NCBI GenBank assembly: GCA_964636945.1 | Contig: CAZWVH010000048.1 | Coordinates: 1 to 23,784 of the forward strand | Direction of reading: 5' to 3' | DNA length: 23,784 nt | Origin: CAZADA01 sp964636945 | GTDB taxonomy: Bacteria; Pseudomonadota; Alphaproteobacteria; Caulobacterales; Maricaulaceae | Shown: positions 1-8,003 of the stretch, piece by piece | Position numbering within the stretch: the first letter of the stretch is position 1 | How the letters are laid out: each line of letters begins with the position of its first letter | Program-made: the position numbers and the translations under genes | The notes under the pieces: model-generated | Databases searched by the model: none | What the model saw: the letters and a program-made list of their open reading frames with translations, nothing else | Told to the model about the DNA's origin: nothing

Positions 1-316
1 GTATTGGATGGCGCAAGGTGGGCGATTGCGTTCGGCGATCTGATCGGTATCCTAGACACATATGGAAATCGCCTAATACACACGGCCCAAAGACAGCACG
101 GGCGCTTTGACGCTGACCCGGCGCCATGTCCCTCGCTTCGGCGTTGACCCGCCGGTCGCGCCGGAGGGGGAGTGGCCGTGTCGGCCATGATCGATGCGGC
201 GCGCGGGGCCCAACGACGTGAACAGTCGCCCGATTGCCGCTGAAGCGAAAGCATCCGATATGTGGTGAAACCATAAGCGCCGTCGCTTTGCGATCGCCGC
301 GAAAGGGAGAGAATTC
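1..316. other. Intergenic region upstream of putA, no gene recognised
   Basis: No convincing coding region is seen. A minus-strand reading frame at 73-324 overlaps the putA start and has an arginine-rich, low-complexity translation, and a plus-strand frame open from base 1 to 147 has no recognisable content. A weak sigma70-like pair, TTGCCG at 234-239 and ATATGT at 258-263 (18 nt apart), could serve putA, but the match is poor. No divergent Lrp-type regulator, often found next to putA, begins here. Confidence 0.4.
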
Positions 317-3300
317 ATGGACACGCTGCTCGCCCCGCCCCAGTTTGCCGCCGCCTATGCACCCGATGACCGCCTGGTTGTCGATGAACTCTTGAAGATC
401 GCTGCGCTGGACGCGAGCGCTATGGGCCGCATCGACGCCAATGCGCGGCGGTTGGTGGAGGCGTTGCGCGAACACAAAAGCTGGTTCGGCGATATCGACG
501 ATTTTTTGCACGCCTACGGGCTGACCACCGATGAGGGCCTGGCGCTGATGGTGTTGGCTGAGGCGCTCTTGCGCATTCCCGATGCGAAGACTGCCGACGC
601 GCTGATCGAGGACAAGCTGGGTTCGGAGGTGTGGGATCGCAAGACGCTGGGCGGCAAGCCGTTTGTGCTGGCCTCCACCTGGGCGCTGTCGGTGGGCGCA
701 TCGCTCACCTCGCCGGAGGACCAATCCACGGCGGGGCTGTCCAAATTGGTGAAACGTTTAGGCCGGCCGACGGTGCGCGAAGCGATCCGGCGGGCCATGC
801 GGATTTTGGGTCAGCATTTTGTGCTTGGCCAGACCATCCAAGAGGCGCTGCGCCGGTCCAAGCCGCGTGAAGCGCGCGGGTATGAGTACTCCTATGACAT
901 GCTGGGCGAGGGCGCGCGCACCGAGGCCGACGCGCGGCGCTATTTCGAAAGCTATTGCAGCGCCATTCATGCCATCGGCGAACACGCTGGGGATGATCCC
1001 TTGCCGGCTCGGCCCGGCATTTCGGTGAAATTGTCGGCGCTGCATGCGCGCTATGAACCGGCCCAGCGCGAACGGGTGCTGCGCGAATTGACGCCGCGCG
1101 TGCTGGAGCTGGCCCAAGAGGCCAAGCGTTTCGATTTGGGCTTTACCATCGACGCCGAAGAAGCGGCGCGGCTGGAATTATCGCTGGAGATTTTCGGCCG
1201 GGTGGCGGCTGATCCGTCGCTGGCCGGCTGGCGGGGGTTTGGCCTGGCGATCCAAGCCTATCAAAAGCGCGCCATCCACGTGGTCAAGCATGTGATTGAA
1301 TTGGCGAACGCGCTCGACCGACAATTCATGGTGCGCCTTGTGAAAGGCGCCTATTGGGACACCGAGATCAAACACGCCCAAGAACTGGGATTGGATGACT
1401 ACCCCGTGTTCACCAGGCGCGCGGCGACCGATTTGAGCTATACCGCGTGCGCAAAGACGATCCACGATGCCAGGGATCGGATTTTCGGCCAGTTCGCCAC
1501 CCACAACGCGGTGACGGTGGCGAGCATTTTGGAGATTTACCGCGATCGCCCGGATGCGTTTGAATTTCAGGCGCTGCACGGCATGGGCGGTGATCTCTAT
1601 GCCCGCGTTACCGAAGCGGAGGATTTGGCCCCATGCCGGATTTATGCGCCGGTGGGCGGGCATGAGGATTTGCTGGCGTATTTGGTGCGCCGTTTGCTGG
1701 AAAACGGGGCCAACACGTCGTTCGTGAAAAGCATTGATGATGAGTCGGTGTCGGTGGACGAACTGGTGCGTCAACCGGGACAGATTCTGGGCGATGGCGT
1801 TGATCCGCGCCATCCGAAAATCCCGCTGCCGCGCGATATTTATGGGCCCCAGCGAGCAAATTCGCGCGGGATTGAATGGGGCGACAGTGTCGAACTCACC
1901 GCGCTTGTGGGCGCTGTGGAAGACGCCCCCGTTCAAGAGTTAAGAGCCGCGTCTCTGATTAACGGCGATGCACAGTCAGGGCTAACCCGCTCAGCTTACG
2001 CCCCCCATGACACCAGCTTGCGTGTGGGTGAAGTCGTTGAGGCGGACGCGGATATCGCGGCCCAAGCCATCGACGCCGCCGCCAGGGGATTTTCCGCCTG
2101 GAGCAAAACGCCGGTGGAGGAGCGCGCGGCGTGCTTGCGTCGGCTTGGCGATCGGCTGGAAGCGGACATGCCGCGCTTTTTGGCGCTGATCTCAAAGGAA
2201 GCTGGCCGCACATTGGTGGACGGCGTGGACGAAGTGCGCGAGGCGGTGGACTTCTGCCGCTATTACGCCAATCGCGCCGAAGCGATCATGGGCGAAACCA
2301 CAGTACTGCCCGGACCGACAGGCGAGGATAATCGCCATGCGTTCATGGGGCGCGGCGTGTTTGTGTGCATCAGCCCGTGGAACTTTCCCTTAGCGATTTT
2401 CACCGGCCAGATCGTGGCGGCGTTGGCCACGGGCAACACGGTTGTCGCAAAGCCGGCCGAACAAACGCCGATCATCGCGTATGAGACAATCAAGCTTTTC
2501 CACGAGTGTGGAATTCCTCCCAGCGCGCTGCACTTGGCGTTGGGCGACGGCAAGGTGGGCGCGGCGTTGGTGTCCAACCCGAAAACCGCCGGCGTGGCGT
2601 TTACCGGCTCCACTCAAACGGCCTGGGCGATCAACCGGTCGCTGGCCGCTCGCGATACGGCGATTGCGCCGCTGATTGCTGAAACCGGCGGGGTCAACGC
2701 CATGATTGTCGATGCGACTGCATTGCCCGAGCAGGTGACCGACGATGTGATCAACAGCGCGTTTCGTTCTGCGGGCCAGCGTTGCTCGGCGTTGCGTCTT
2801 TTGTGCGTGCAAGAGGATGTGGCGGGCAAAGTGTTGGAGATGATCAAAGGTGCGGCGCGCGAGCGCGTGCTCGGCGATCCATCCGATATCGCCACCGATA
2901 TCGGTCCGGTGATCGACCAAGAGGCGCGAGCCAAACTGGCCGCTTATGTCGATGCGGCGCGCAAGGCCGGCAAAGTCGTGTTCAGCGCTGATGATTTGGC
3001 CCAAGCCATGCCGCGTACGGGCTACCATTTCGCGCCCCACATCATCGAGCTCGACCGGGCGGAGGATCTGAAAGAGGAAATCTTCGGCCCCGTGCTCCAT
3101 GTGGTGCGGTACAAGGCCAAAGATCTGCACCAGGTGATTGAAGCGATCAATGAAACCGGCTTTGGCCTGACCTTTGCGGTGCATTCACGCATTTCCAGTG
3201 CGTATGAACGACTGGCCGACGCCGTGCATGCCGGCAATGTCTATATCAATCGCAACCAAGTGGGGGCGGTGGTGGGCGTGCAGCCATTTGGCGGGATGGG

Positions 3301-3433
3301 GTTGTCGGGCACGGGGCCGAAAGCGGGCGGCCCGGCCTATCTCTACCGATTCATGACCGAAAAGGTCGTATCAACCAACACGGCAGCCATTGGCGGCAAT
3401 ACCCAATTGGTGTCGTTGAGCGATGATGTGTAA
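317..3433 (+). CDS. putA: Bifunctional proline dehydrogenase / L-glutamate gamma-semialdehyde dehydrogenase PutA
   Basis: This 1038-residue enzyme oxidises proline to pyrroline-5-carboxylate with FAD, then glutamate semialdehyde to glutamate with NAD+. The FAD-dependent PRODH barrel lies roughly at residues 170-470, with the substrate-binding AYQKRA stretch at 314-319 and a KGAYWDTEIK motif just after. The aldehyde dehydrogenase half spans about 540-1010, with SPWNFPLA, the general base Glu789 in AETGG and the catalytic Cys823 in AGQRCSALR. The length matches short type A PutA proteins such as the 999-residue Bradyrhizobium enzyme. The N-terminal ribbon-helix-helix DNA-binding domain of E. 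coli PutA (1320 residues) is absent, so the protein should not repress its own gene. The ATG at 317 follows a purine-rich AAAGGGAGAG ribosome site. It converges on the lyase gene with only 8 nt between stop codons. Confidence 0.97.
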   Translation: MDTLLAPPQFAAAYAPDDRLVVDELLKIAALDASAMGRIDANARRLVEALREHKSWFGDIDDFLHAYGLTTDEGLALMVLAEALLRIPDAKTADALIEDKLGSEVWDRKTLGGKPFVLASTWALSVGASLTSPEDQSTAGLSKLVKRLGRPTVREAIRRAMRILGQHFVLGQTIQEALRRSKPREARGYEYSYDMLGEGARTEADARRYFESYCSAIHAIGEHAGDDPLPARPGISVKLSALHARYEPAQRERVLRELTPRVLELAQEAKRFDLGFTIDAEEAARLELSLEIFGRVAADPSLAGWRGFGLAIQAYQKRAIHVVKHVIELANALDRQFMVRLVKGAYWDTEIKHAQELGLDDYPVFTRRAATDLSYTACAKTIHDARDRIFGQFATHNAVTVASILEIYRDRPDAFEFQALHGMGGDLYARVTEAEDLAPCRIYAPVGGHEDLLAYLVRRLLENGANTSFVKSIDDESVSVDELVRQPGQILGDGVDPRHPKIPLPRDIYGPQRANSRGIEWGDSVELTALVGAVEDAPVQELRAASLINGDAQSGLTRSAYAPHDTSLRVGEVVEADADIAAQAIDAAARGFSAWSKTPVEERAACLRRLGDRLEADMPRFLALISKEAGRTLVDGVDEVREAVDFCRYYANRAEAIMGETTVLPGPTGEDNRHAFMGRGVFVCISPWNFPLAIFTGQIVAALATGNTVVAKPAEQTPIIAYETIKLFHECGIPPSALHLALGDGKVGAALVSNPKTAGVAFTGSTQTAWAINRSLAARDTAIAPLIAETGGVNAMIVDATALPEQVTDDVINSAFRSAGQRCSALRLLCVQEDVAGKVLEMIKGAARERVLGDPSDIATDIGPVIDQEARAKLAAYVDAARKAGKVVFSADDLAQAMPRTGYHFAPHIIELDRAEDLKEEIFGPVLHVVRYKAKDLHQVIEAINETGFGLTFAVHSRISSAYERLADAVHAGNVYINRNQVGAVVGVQPFGGMGLSGTGPKAGGPAYLYRFMTEKVVSTNTAAIGGNTQLVSLSDDV

Positions 3434-3441
3434 CTGACGCT

Positions 3442-4572
3442 TCACCCAGTCAATGAACTCAGTGCTTGGGCCAAATCGTCTTGCAGGTCTTGGACGGGCT
3501 CTAGACCAATGGCGAAGCGAACCAGAGCCCCGTCTGCGTCCCAATCAGAGGCTGTGCGCCGCCTTTGCGGATCGCTATGAATGGCGAGGCTCTCAAACCC
3601 GCCATAGGAAAAGCCCAGACGAAATACTCTGAGCGCATTAAGAAACGCCAAAACGCGAGAGTCATCATTGGTGCTCAATACTGCGCCAAACAGGGCGCCG
3701 CCGGCGCAGGGGCCAGGAACAAAATCTCGCCGCCACACTTCGTGGTCAGGGTGGCTGGGCAGCGCGGGGTGAAGCACGCCCTGCACACCGGGATGGTCAT
3801 TCAACCAATTGGCAAGGTGCAGCGCTGAACGCGCTTGCGCTTCATAGCGAACGGCCAGGCTGTGTACGCTACGCAGCACCAGATACGCATCATCGGGCGA
3901 CACGCTCAGCCCCATTTCGCGAGCATAGGCGTCAAGGCGCTGTCCAGGTGTCTCGTCTCGCGCCATGGCCGCGCCGAGAAACACGTCTGAGCCGCCGGAC
4001 ACAAACTTGGTGGCGGCGATGATGCTCACGTCGACGCCAAGTTCCAAAGGCTTCACCGCCATGCCGCTGGCCCAGGTATTGTCGATGATGGTGGGGATGT
4101 TCCGTTGGCGGGCCGCGCGAACGATGGCGGGGACGTCCTGGATTTCGAAGGTCAGTGAGCCAGGGCTTTCCAGGACAATCAATGCAGTATTGTCGCGGAT
4201 CAAATCAATAATCCCGCCTCCAATTCGCGGGTTGTAGGCCTCAGCCTCAATGCCCAATCTTTTTGCGGTCTTGATCAGCGCCCGGCGCGTTGGTCCGTAT
4301 ATGCTGTCGGTGAATAGGATGTGGTCCCCGGCGTTTGCGAGAGCGAGCACGGCGCCCGCGCACGCCGCGAGTCCAGACGGGAAGAGCGTGCACGAGTGGG
4401 CGTGTTCGAGGTCGCAAAACGCCGCCTTGAGTTCGTCATGCAATGGCGTGCCGGACCGGGCATAGGTGATCTGTTCGCCCGAGTAGAGATCTTCCGCACG
4501 CGACGTCAACAATGTGGAGGCGCGAATAATGGGCGGGTTCACCGGCGCGCCGCGTTGGGGGGGATCACTCAC
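3442..4572 (-). CDS. metC: Cystathionine beta-lyase-like PLP enzyme (Cys/Met metabolism family)
   Basis: This 376-residue protein is a fold-type I PLP enzyme of the Cys/Met metabolism family. The family cleaves cystathionine or related thioethers in the cytosol. The PLP-binding lysine is Lys189 in ATKFVSGGSD, preceded by the cofactor-contacting Asp164 in IIDNTW. ITYARSGTP at 35-43 supplies the Tyr and Arg that contact the neighbouring subunit's PLP phosphate, and FPSGLAA at 64-70 is also typical. The closest match by eye is cystathionine beta-lyase (MetC), but gamma-synthase or methionine gamma-lyase activity cannot be excluded. The start is a GTG that overlaps the TAG stop of the upstream sulfurtransferase gene by one base (TAGTG), so translation is probably coupled. 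It is the last gene of a cysK-sseA-metC operon. Confidence 0.88.
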   Translation of the reverse strand: MSDPPQRGAPVNPPIIRASTLLTSRAEDLYSGEQITYARSGTPLHDELKAAFCDLEHAHSCTLFPSGLAACAGAVLALANAGDHILFTDSIYGPTRRALIKTAKRLGIEAEAYNPRIGGGIIDLIRDNTALIVLESPGSLTFEIQDVPAIVRAARQRNIPTIIDNTWASGMAVKPLELGVDVSIIAATKFVSGGSDVFLGAAMARDETPGQRLDAYAREMGLSVSPDDAYLVLRSVHSLAVRYEAQARSALHLANWLNDHPGVQGVLHPALPSHPDHEVWRRDFVPGPCAGGALFGAVLSTNDDSRVLAFLNALRVFRLGFSYGGFESLAIHSDPQRRRTASDWDADGALVRFAIGLEPVQDLQDDLAQALSSLTG

Positions 4573-5432
4573 TACTCTGCGCTCGTTGCAATAGGCAGAT
4601 CATGGCGCGCGCCCCATTCGGCCCAGGATCCATCGTAAACCATCACGTCCCATCGCCCCAGCCGCGCCAGCGCCAAGTTGAGGATGCACGAGGTCACACC
4701 CGATCCGCACATGGTGATGAGATGAGGCGTATCGAGATCAACTCCGGCGGCCGTGGCTACCTGTTCCAATGCTTCAGTCGACTTCATTGTGTTGTCATGG
4801 TTGAGAACTGCCGGCCATGGAATATTGATCGCGCCAGGCACATGGCCTGAACGCAAGCCGGGGCGGGGTTCGGCTGCTGCGCCTGCAAATCGCTCAGGCG
4901 CGCGCGCATCGAGAACCAGTGTGGTGTCGTCGTCTATGGCGGCGAGGACATCGTTAGTGCTTGCGACAAGGCGCGGTGTTCTTCTGGCATTGTAGGTCTC
5001 AACGGGTTCAGGGTAGGGCGCGCGCGATAAGGTCGTGGGGCCGTTAATTTGAGCCCATTGCCCATAACCTCCATCCAGCACCTGCACCAAGTCATCATTG
5101 TGCCCGAATGCCCGCAGCATCCACCACGCGCGCGGCGCAGAAAAGAGGCCGATGCGATCATAAACGACGGCGGCTTGATCATTAGCGAGGTCGGCGCGGC
5201 CCATTGCGTTGGCGAACCGATCAGCGCTGGGCAACATGTGCGGCAAGCTGGTTGAGGTGTCGGCAATGGCGTCAATGTCAAAGCGAAACGCCCAATCAAT
5301 GCCGTGGCTGTCATCGAACTTAACGGCTGGCCCCCCCGCGAATGTCCATGTGGCGTCAAGCATCGCCGGCGGGTCGTTCTGGCGCGTGAGATTGAGGTTT
5401 GAGGCGGTGATCAATGGATTGGCTCGCGTCAC
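4572..5432 (-). CDS. sseA: 3-mercaptopyruvate/thiosulfate sulfurtransferase (two rhodanese domains)
   Basis: This protein has two tandem rhodanese domains. It would move sulfur from 3-mercaptopyruvate or thiosulfate through a cysteine persulfide. The active loop CGSGVT in the C-terminal domain (catalytic Cys242 with the start used here) is the signature of mercaptopyruvate sulfurtransferases rather than thiosulfate rhodaneses (CRKGVT). SGHVPGAINIP before it is the usual rhodanese substrate-loop motif. I chose the GTG at 5432, giving 286 residues. It overlaps the cysteine synthase stop as GTGA and has GGAG about 8 nt upstream. The alternative GTG at 5450 has no ribosome site and would overlap by 22 nt. 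Placement between a cysteine synthase and a cystathionine lyase suggests a role in cysteine or sulfide turnover. Confidence 0.9.
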   Translation of the reverse strand: MTRANPLITASNLNLTRQNDPPAMLDATWTFAGGPAVKFDDSHGIDWAFRFDIDAIADTSTSLPHMLPSADRFANAMGRADLANDQAAVVYDRIGLFSAPRAWWMLRAFGHNDDLVQVLDGGYGQWAQINGPTTLSRAPYPEPVETYNARRTPRLVASTNDVLAAIDDDTTLVLDARAPERFAGAAAEPRPGLRSGHVPGAINIPWPAVLNHDNTMKSTEALEQVATAAGVDLDTPHLITMCGSGVTSCILNLALARLGRWDVMVYDGSWAEWGARHDLPIATSAE

Positions 5433-6463
5433 GACTGCGTCTCCATCCACGGCGGGAGCGGCAGATTCTTTTCGCGAAGAAATGATGGATTAAATAGCTT
5501 GGATTGATAGCGATGACCGTAGTCACACAATATGGTGACAATGGTTTTGCCCGGTCCTAGGCGCCGGGCGAGCTGAATGGCGCCGGCCACATTGATCCCC
5601 GCCGAACCGCCAAGGCTCAATCCTTCTGTTAGCACAATATCATAGAGCACACGCAGCGCATCCGCGTCGGAAATCATGAACGGATGATCAACCTGCAGCC
5701 CTTCCAGGTTCGCCGTGATCCGTCCCTGGCCGATACCTTCGGTGATGGAGCCGCCTTCGGCTTTAAGTTCGCCATGAGCATACCAATGGTAAAGCTTGGC
5801 GCCCATGGGATCGGCCAGACCGATCTGGATGTTGGGGTGACGCTCACGCAGCGCCATGGATACTCCAGCCAACGTCCCGCCCGAACCGACTGCGCAGATA
5901 AAGCCGTCGATTTGGCCTTCGGTCTGGTCCCAAATCTCGGGTCCCGTGGTGCGATAGTGGGCGTCCCTGTTGGCCACATTGTCGAACTGGTTTGCCCAAA
6001 TGGCGCCTTTAGGATTGGTTCGGTTGCGTTCTTCGGCCAGTCGTTTTGAAATGTGGATGTAATTGCGCTCCTCATCGGAGTAGGGCGCAGCGTCCGTCTC
6101 TATCAGTTCAGCGCTAAGAACACGCACAGCATCCTTCTTTTCTTGTGTCTGCGTGCGCGGCATGACGATTGTGGTTTTGTAACCCATGGCGTTGCCGACC
6201 AGCGCCAAGCCGATCCCCGTATTGCCCGCCGTACCCTCGACGATTTCGCCCCCCGGCCGCAATGCGCCGCGCGCTTCGGCGTCGCGCACAATACTCAGAG
6301 CGGCGCGGTCCTTCACTGATTGACCGGGATTGAGAAATTCACATTTGCCGAGAATCCTACAGCCTGTCAGTTCGGACGCGTGGCGGAGCTGGATGAGCGG
6401 GGTGTTGCCGATGAGATCGGTAACGAGCGCATTTTTGCGCTGGGCGATGTGGTCTGTAGTCAC
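5429..6463 (-). CDS. cysK: Cysteine synthase A family PLP enzyme
   Basis: This 344-residue fold-type II PLP enzyme would make cysteine from O-acetylserine and sulfide. The Schiff-base lysine is Lys51 in NPGQSVKDR, the asparagine loop is GTAGNTG at 77-83, and GSGGTLAG at 193-200 binds the PLP phosphate. The usual CysK has a TSGNTG loop, so the Ala in GTAGNTG is a small variation found in a distinct alphaproteobacterial branch. The C-terminus (SKLFNPSFLREKNLPLPPW) is about 20-30 residues longer than E. coli CysK. GTG is the start. This is the first gene of a sulfur operon, transcribed away from the ChrR-like gene across a 100-nt intergenic region. A related family, cystathionine beta-synthase, is possible but less likely because there is no extra regulatory domain. 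Confidence 0.9.
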   Translation of the reverse strand: MTTDHIAQRKNALVTDLIGNTPLIQLRHASELTGCRILGKCEFLNPGQSVKDRAALSIVRDAEARGALRPGGEIVEGTAGNTGIGLALVGNAMGYKTTIVMPRTQTQEKKDAVRVLSAELIETDAAPYSDEERNYIHISKRLAEERNRTNPKGAIWANQFDNVANRDAHYRTTGPEIWDQTEGQIDGFICAVGSGGTLAGVSMALRERHPNIQIGLADPMGAKLYHWYAHGELKAEGGSITEGIGQGRITANLEGLQVDHPFMISDADALRVLYDIVLTEGLSLGGSAGINVAGAIQLARRLGPGKTIVTILCDYGHRYQSKLFNPSFLREKNLPLPPWMETQS

Positions 6464-6527
6464 AGTCTGCGTCCAATGAAATGAGCCAACAAGACGCTAA
6501 GCATGCTCATCCCCGCGCTTCAAGTCG

Positions 6528-6557
6528 TGATCCATCACACTTGCGCGCACGTAGCAT
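6528..6557 (+). promoter_or_regulatory. Putative ECF11 (RpoE/ChrR-type) promoter of the ChrR-like gene
   Basis: TGATCC at 6528-6533 and TAGCAT at 6552-6557 are separated by exactly 18 nt. This matches the -35 and spacing known for promoters read by RpoE of Rhodobacter sphaeroides (ECF11 group), with a -10 close to its TA-rich consensus. The predicted transcription start falls at about 6563-6565, on the start codon itself. What is seen is the two hexamers and spacing; recognition by an ECF11 sigma factor is inferred. Confidence 0.6.
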
Positions 6558-6563
6558 TGAGCA

Positions 6564-7220
6564 ATGACAACCCTATCTCTTATACCACCAAGTGATGTTG
6601 ACGAATTGCTGACCGGTTATGTGTCAGGCCGTTTGACCGGCGGTCTTGGCGCTTTGGCGCGCGCGCATCTGCGCCTGGATCGTGAAGCGCGACACTTGGC
6701 GCAAGCTGGGGAATGCATTGGCGGGGCAGCATTGGAGGCCGAAGCCATCGCGCCGCTTGGCGAGGCCGCCGTTTCGGGGACGGTGTCTCGCCTGGAGCCG
6801 ACGGGTGTGGGGAAGCCAGCAAACCAAATCGAGCACGCTGCAAACTCTGACGTGTTTCAGGATCTCCTCGGCCATCCATTGGAACGGGTCCGGTGGCGGA
6901 TGCGTTTGCCCGGTGTGCATGAATATAGGTTGCAGCGGTTTCACGATCGGTACAGCGACACAAAACTCATTCGGCTTCACGCTGGACGGCGCATGCCGGA
7001 ACACGGCCACCACGGTGCGGAGATTACACTCGTGCTTAAGGGTGCTTACCACGACCAAACCGGGGACTATACGCGCGGCGACGTCCAGTTCATTGACCGC
7101 GAAACCAGTCATCAACCGACGGCCTCGTCGCAGTCCGATTGCATCTGCCTGATCGTGTCCTTTGGCGGAATTAAGGTCCACAGGCCGCTTGAGCAAATGT
7201 GGCGGTATTTCTTTCACTAG
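6564..7220 (+). CDS. ChrR-like cupin protein with degenerate anti-sigma zinc site
   Basis: This 218-residue protein aligns end to end with ChrR, the zinc anti-sigma factor of the singlet-oxygen sigma factor RpoE. The C-terminal cupin is intact: His147, His149, Glu153 and His183 match the four metal ligands of ChrR, and the conserved DCICL segment is at 192-196. The N-terminal anti-sigma part keeps the LLTGYVSGRL helix and His35. The two CxxC cysteines are replaced by Asp39 and Ala42, and the N-terminal His ligand is missing. No sigma factor gene is adjacent. The ATG at 6564 has no clear ribosome site and lies where the predicted promoter would start transcription, so the message may be leaderless. 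It heads an operon with a secreted protein, a photolyase and an SDR. It could be a true but altered anti-sigma factor or a cupin sensor or enzyme derived from one. Confidence 0.85.
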   Translation: MTTLSLIPPSDVDELLTGYVSGRLTGGLGALARAHLRLDREARHLAQAGECIGGAALEAEAIAPLGEAAVSGTVSRLEPTGVGKPANQIEHAANSDVFQDLLGHPLERVRWRMRLPGVHEYRLQRFHDRYSDTKLIRLHAGRRMPEHGHHGAEITLVLKGAYHDQTGDYTRGDVQFIDRETSHQPTASSQSDCICLIVSFGGIKVHRPLEQMWRYFFH

Positions 7221-7238
7221 TGGGAATAATGGCCGATT

Positions 7239-7252
7239 GGGCAGATTTGCCC
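7239..7252 (+). terminator. Small hairpin between ChrR-like and DUF6134-like genes
   Basis: GGGCA at 7239-7243 and TGCCC at 7248-7252 form a perfect 5-bp stem with a 4-nt loop, 20 nt after the ChrR-like stop. The tract that follows is not a clean U run, so it is at best a weak attenuator or mRNA-processing hairpin rather than a full terminator. Confidence 0.2.
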
Positions 7253-7280
7253 GGTTTGATCGGCAAGAAGGAGTAGAGTT

Positions 7281-8000
7281 GTGCGCAACACATTCACAGC
7301 GTTGGTCATCCTGCTTGGGAGTGCAGTGAGCGGTCCTCATGTCAGCGCTCAAGATGATGGTGGCACGCTACCGCCTGGCGTTAGCGATGGGGCGCAATGG
7401 AGCGATCCGCAGCCAGGCGAGCTTGTGTTTGACGTTTCCCGCAATGGGGGAAAGTTTGGCGCGGAGCGCATGACCTTCGAGCGGCGCGGCGAAGACATGG
7501 TGATCACGCGGGACGTGGACTACAAAGTCTCATTCGGTCCGATCGTGCCGTTTAGATATCGTCACGACGCCATTGAAGTCTGGCGCGACGGCCGCCTGAT
7601 TTCGCTGGAAAGCGAAACACTCAAGGACGGCGATGATCTCACAATGTCGATGATGAGGGGCCCGGAGGGAAGCTTCGCGGTTCGCTCAAACTTGCTGGGC
7701 GATGCGCAAGACGTAGCCGGCGATATGCTGGCAACCTCCTGGTGGAATTCAGCAGTCATGACTGAAAACCAGCTGGTGAACACTGAGACGGGTGAGGTGC
7801 TTGATGTCTCGGTGTCAAAAATCGGCCGCGAAACGGTTCAAACTGGTCAGGGTCCAGTTGACGCCACGCTCTACCGAGTCGAAGCCTCGCTGACCCTCGA
7901 TCTCTGGTACGCTGACGATGGCCGTTGGGTTAAAATGTCCTTCAACGCTCGCGGCGATAATTTCATCGAATACACGCTGCAAAGCGCTACGGGCGGCTAG
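7281..8000 (+). CDS. Exported DUF6134-like protein of unknown function
   Basis: This 239-residue protein starts with a Sec signal peptide (hydrophobic residues 5-18, likely cleavage after VSA at 21-23), so the mature part should be periplasmic. The rest is beta-rich with alternating polar and hydrophobic residues. The opening FDVSRNGGKFGAERMTFER and the later LTLDLWYADDGRWVKM resemble the DUF6134 family as I recall it; no catalytic motif is evident. GTG at 7281 is chosen because GGAG lies about 9 nt upstream. Its stop is 3 nt before the photolyase start, so it is in the same operon as the ChrR-like gene. A lipid or membrane-related role is possible given the lipid-modifying genes nearby, but that is only context. 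Confidence 0.75.
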   Translation: MRNTFTALVILLGSAVSGPHVSAQDDGGTLPPGVSDGAQWSDPQPGELVFDVSRNGGKFGAERMTFERRGEDMVITRDVDYKVSFGPIVPFRYRHDAIEVWRDGRLISLESETLKDGDDLTMSMMRGPEGSFAVRSNLLGDAQDVAGDMLATSWWNSAVMTENQLVNTETGEVLDVSVSKIGRETVQTGQGPVDATLYRVEASLTLDLWYADDGRWVKMSFNARGDNFIEYTLQSATGG

Positions 8001-8003
8001 TCC

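Noticed and set aside
73..324. Minus-strand 83-residue frame upstream of putA
   Set aside because: It overlaps the putA start, has arginine-rich low-complexity content and no ribosome site or recognisable motif.
2390..3184. 264-residue minus-strand frame within putA
   Set aside because: It is antisense to the aldehyde dehydrogenase domain with its catalytic Glu and Cys; codon-bias shadow.
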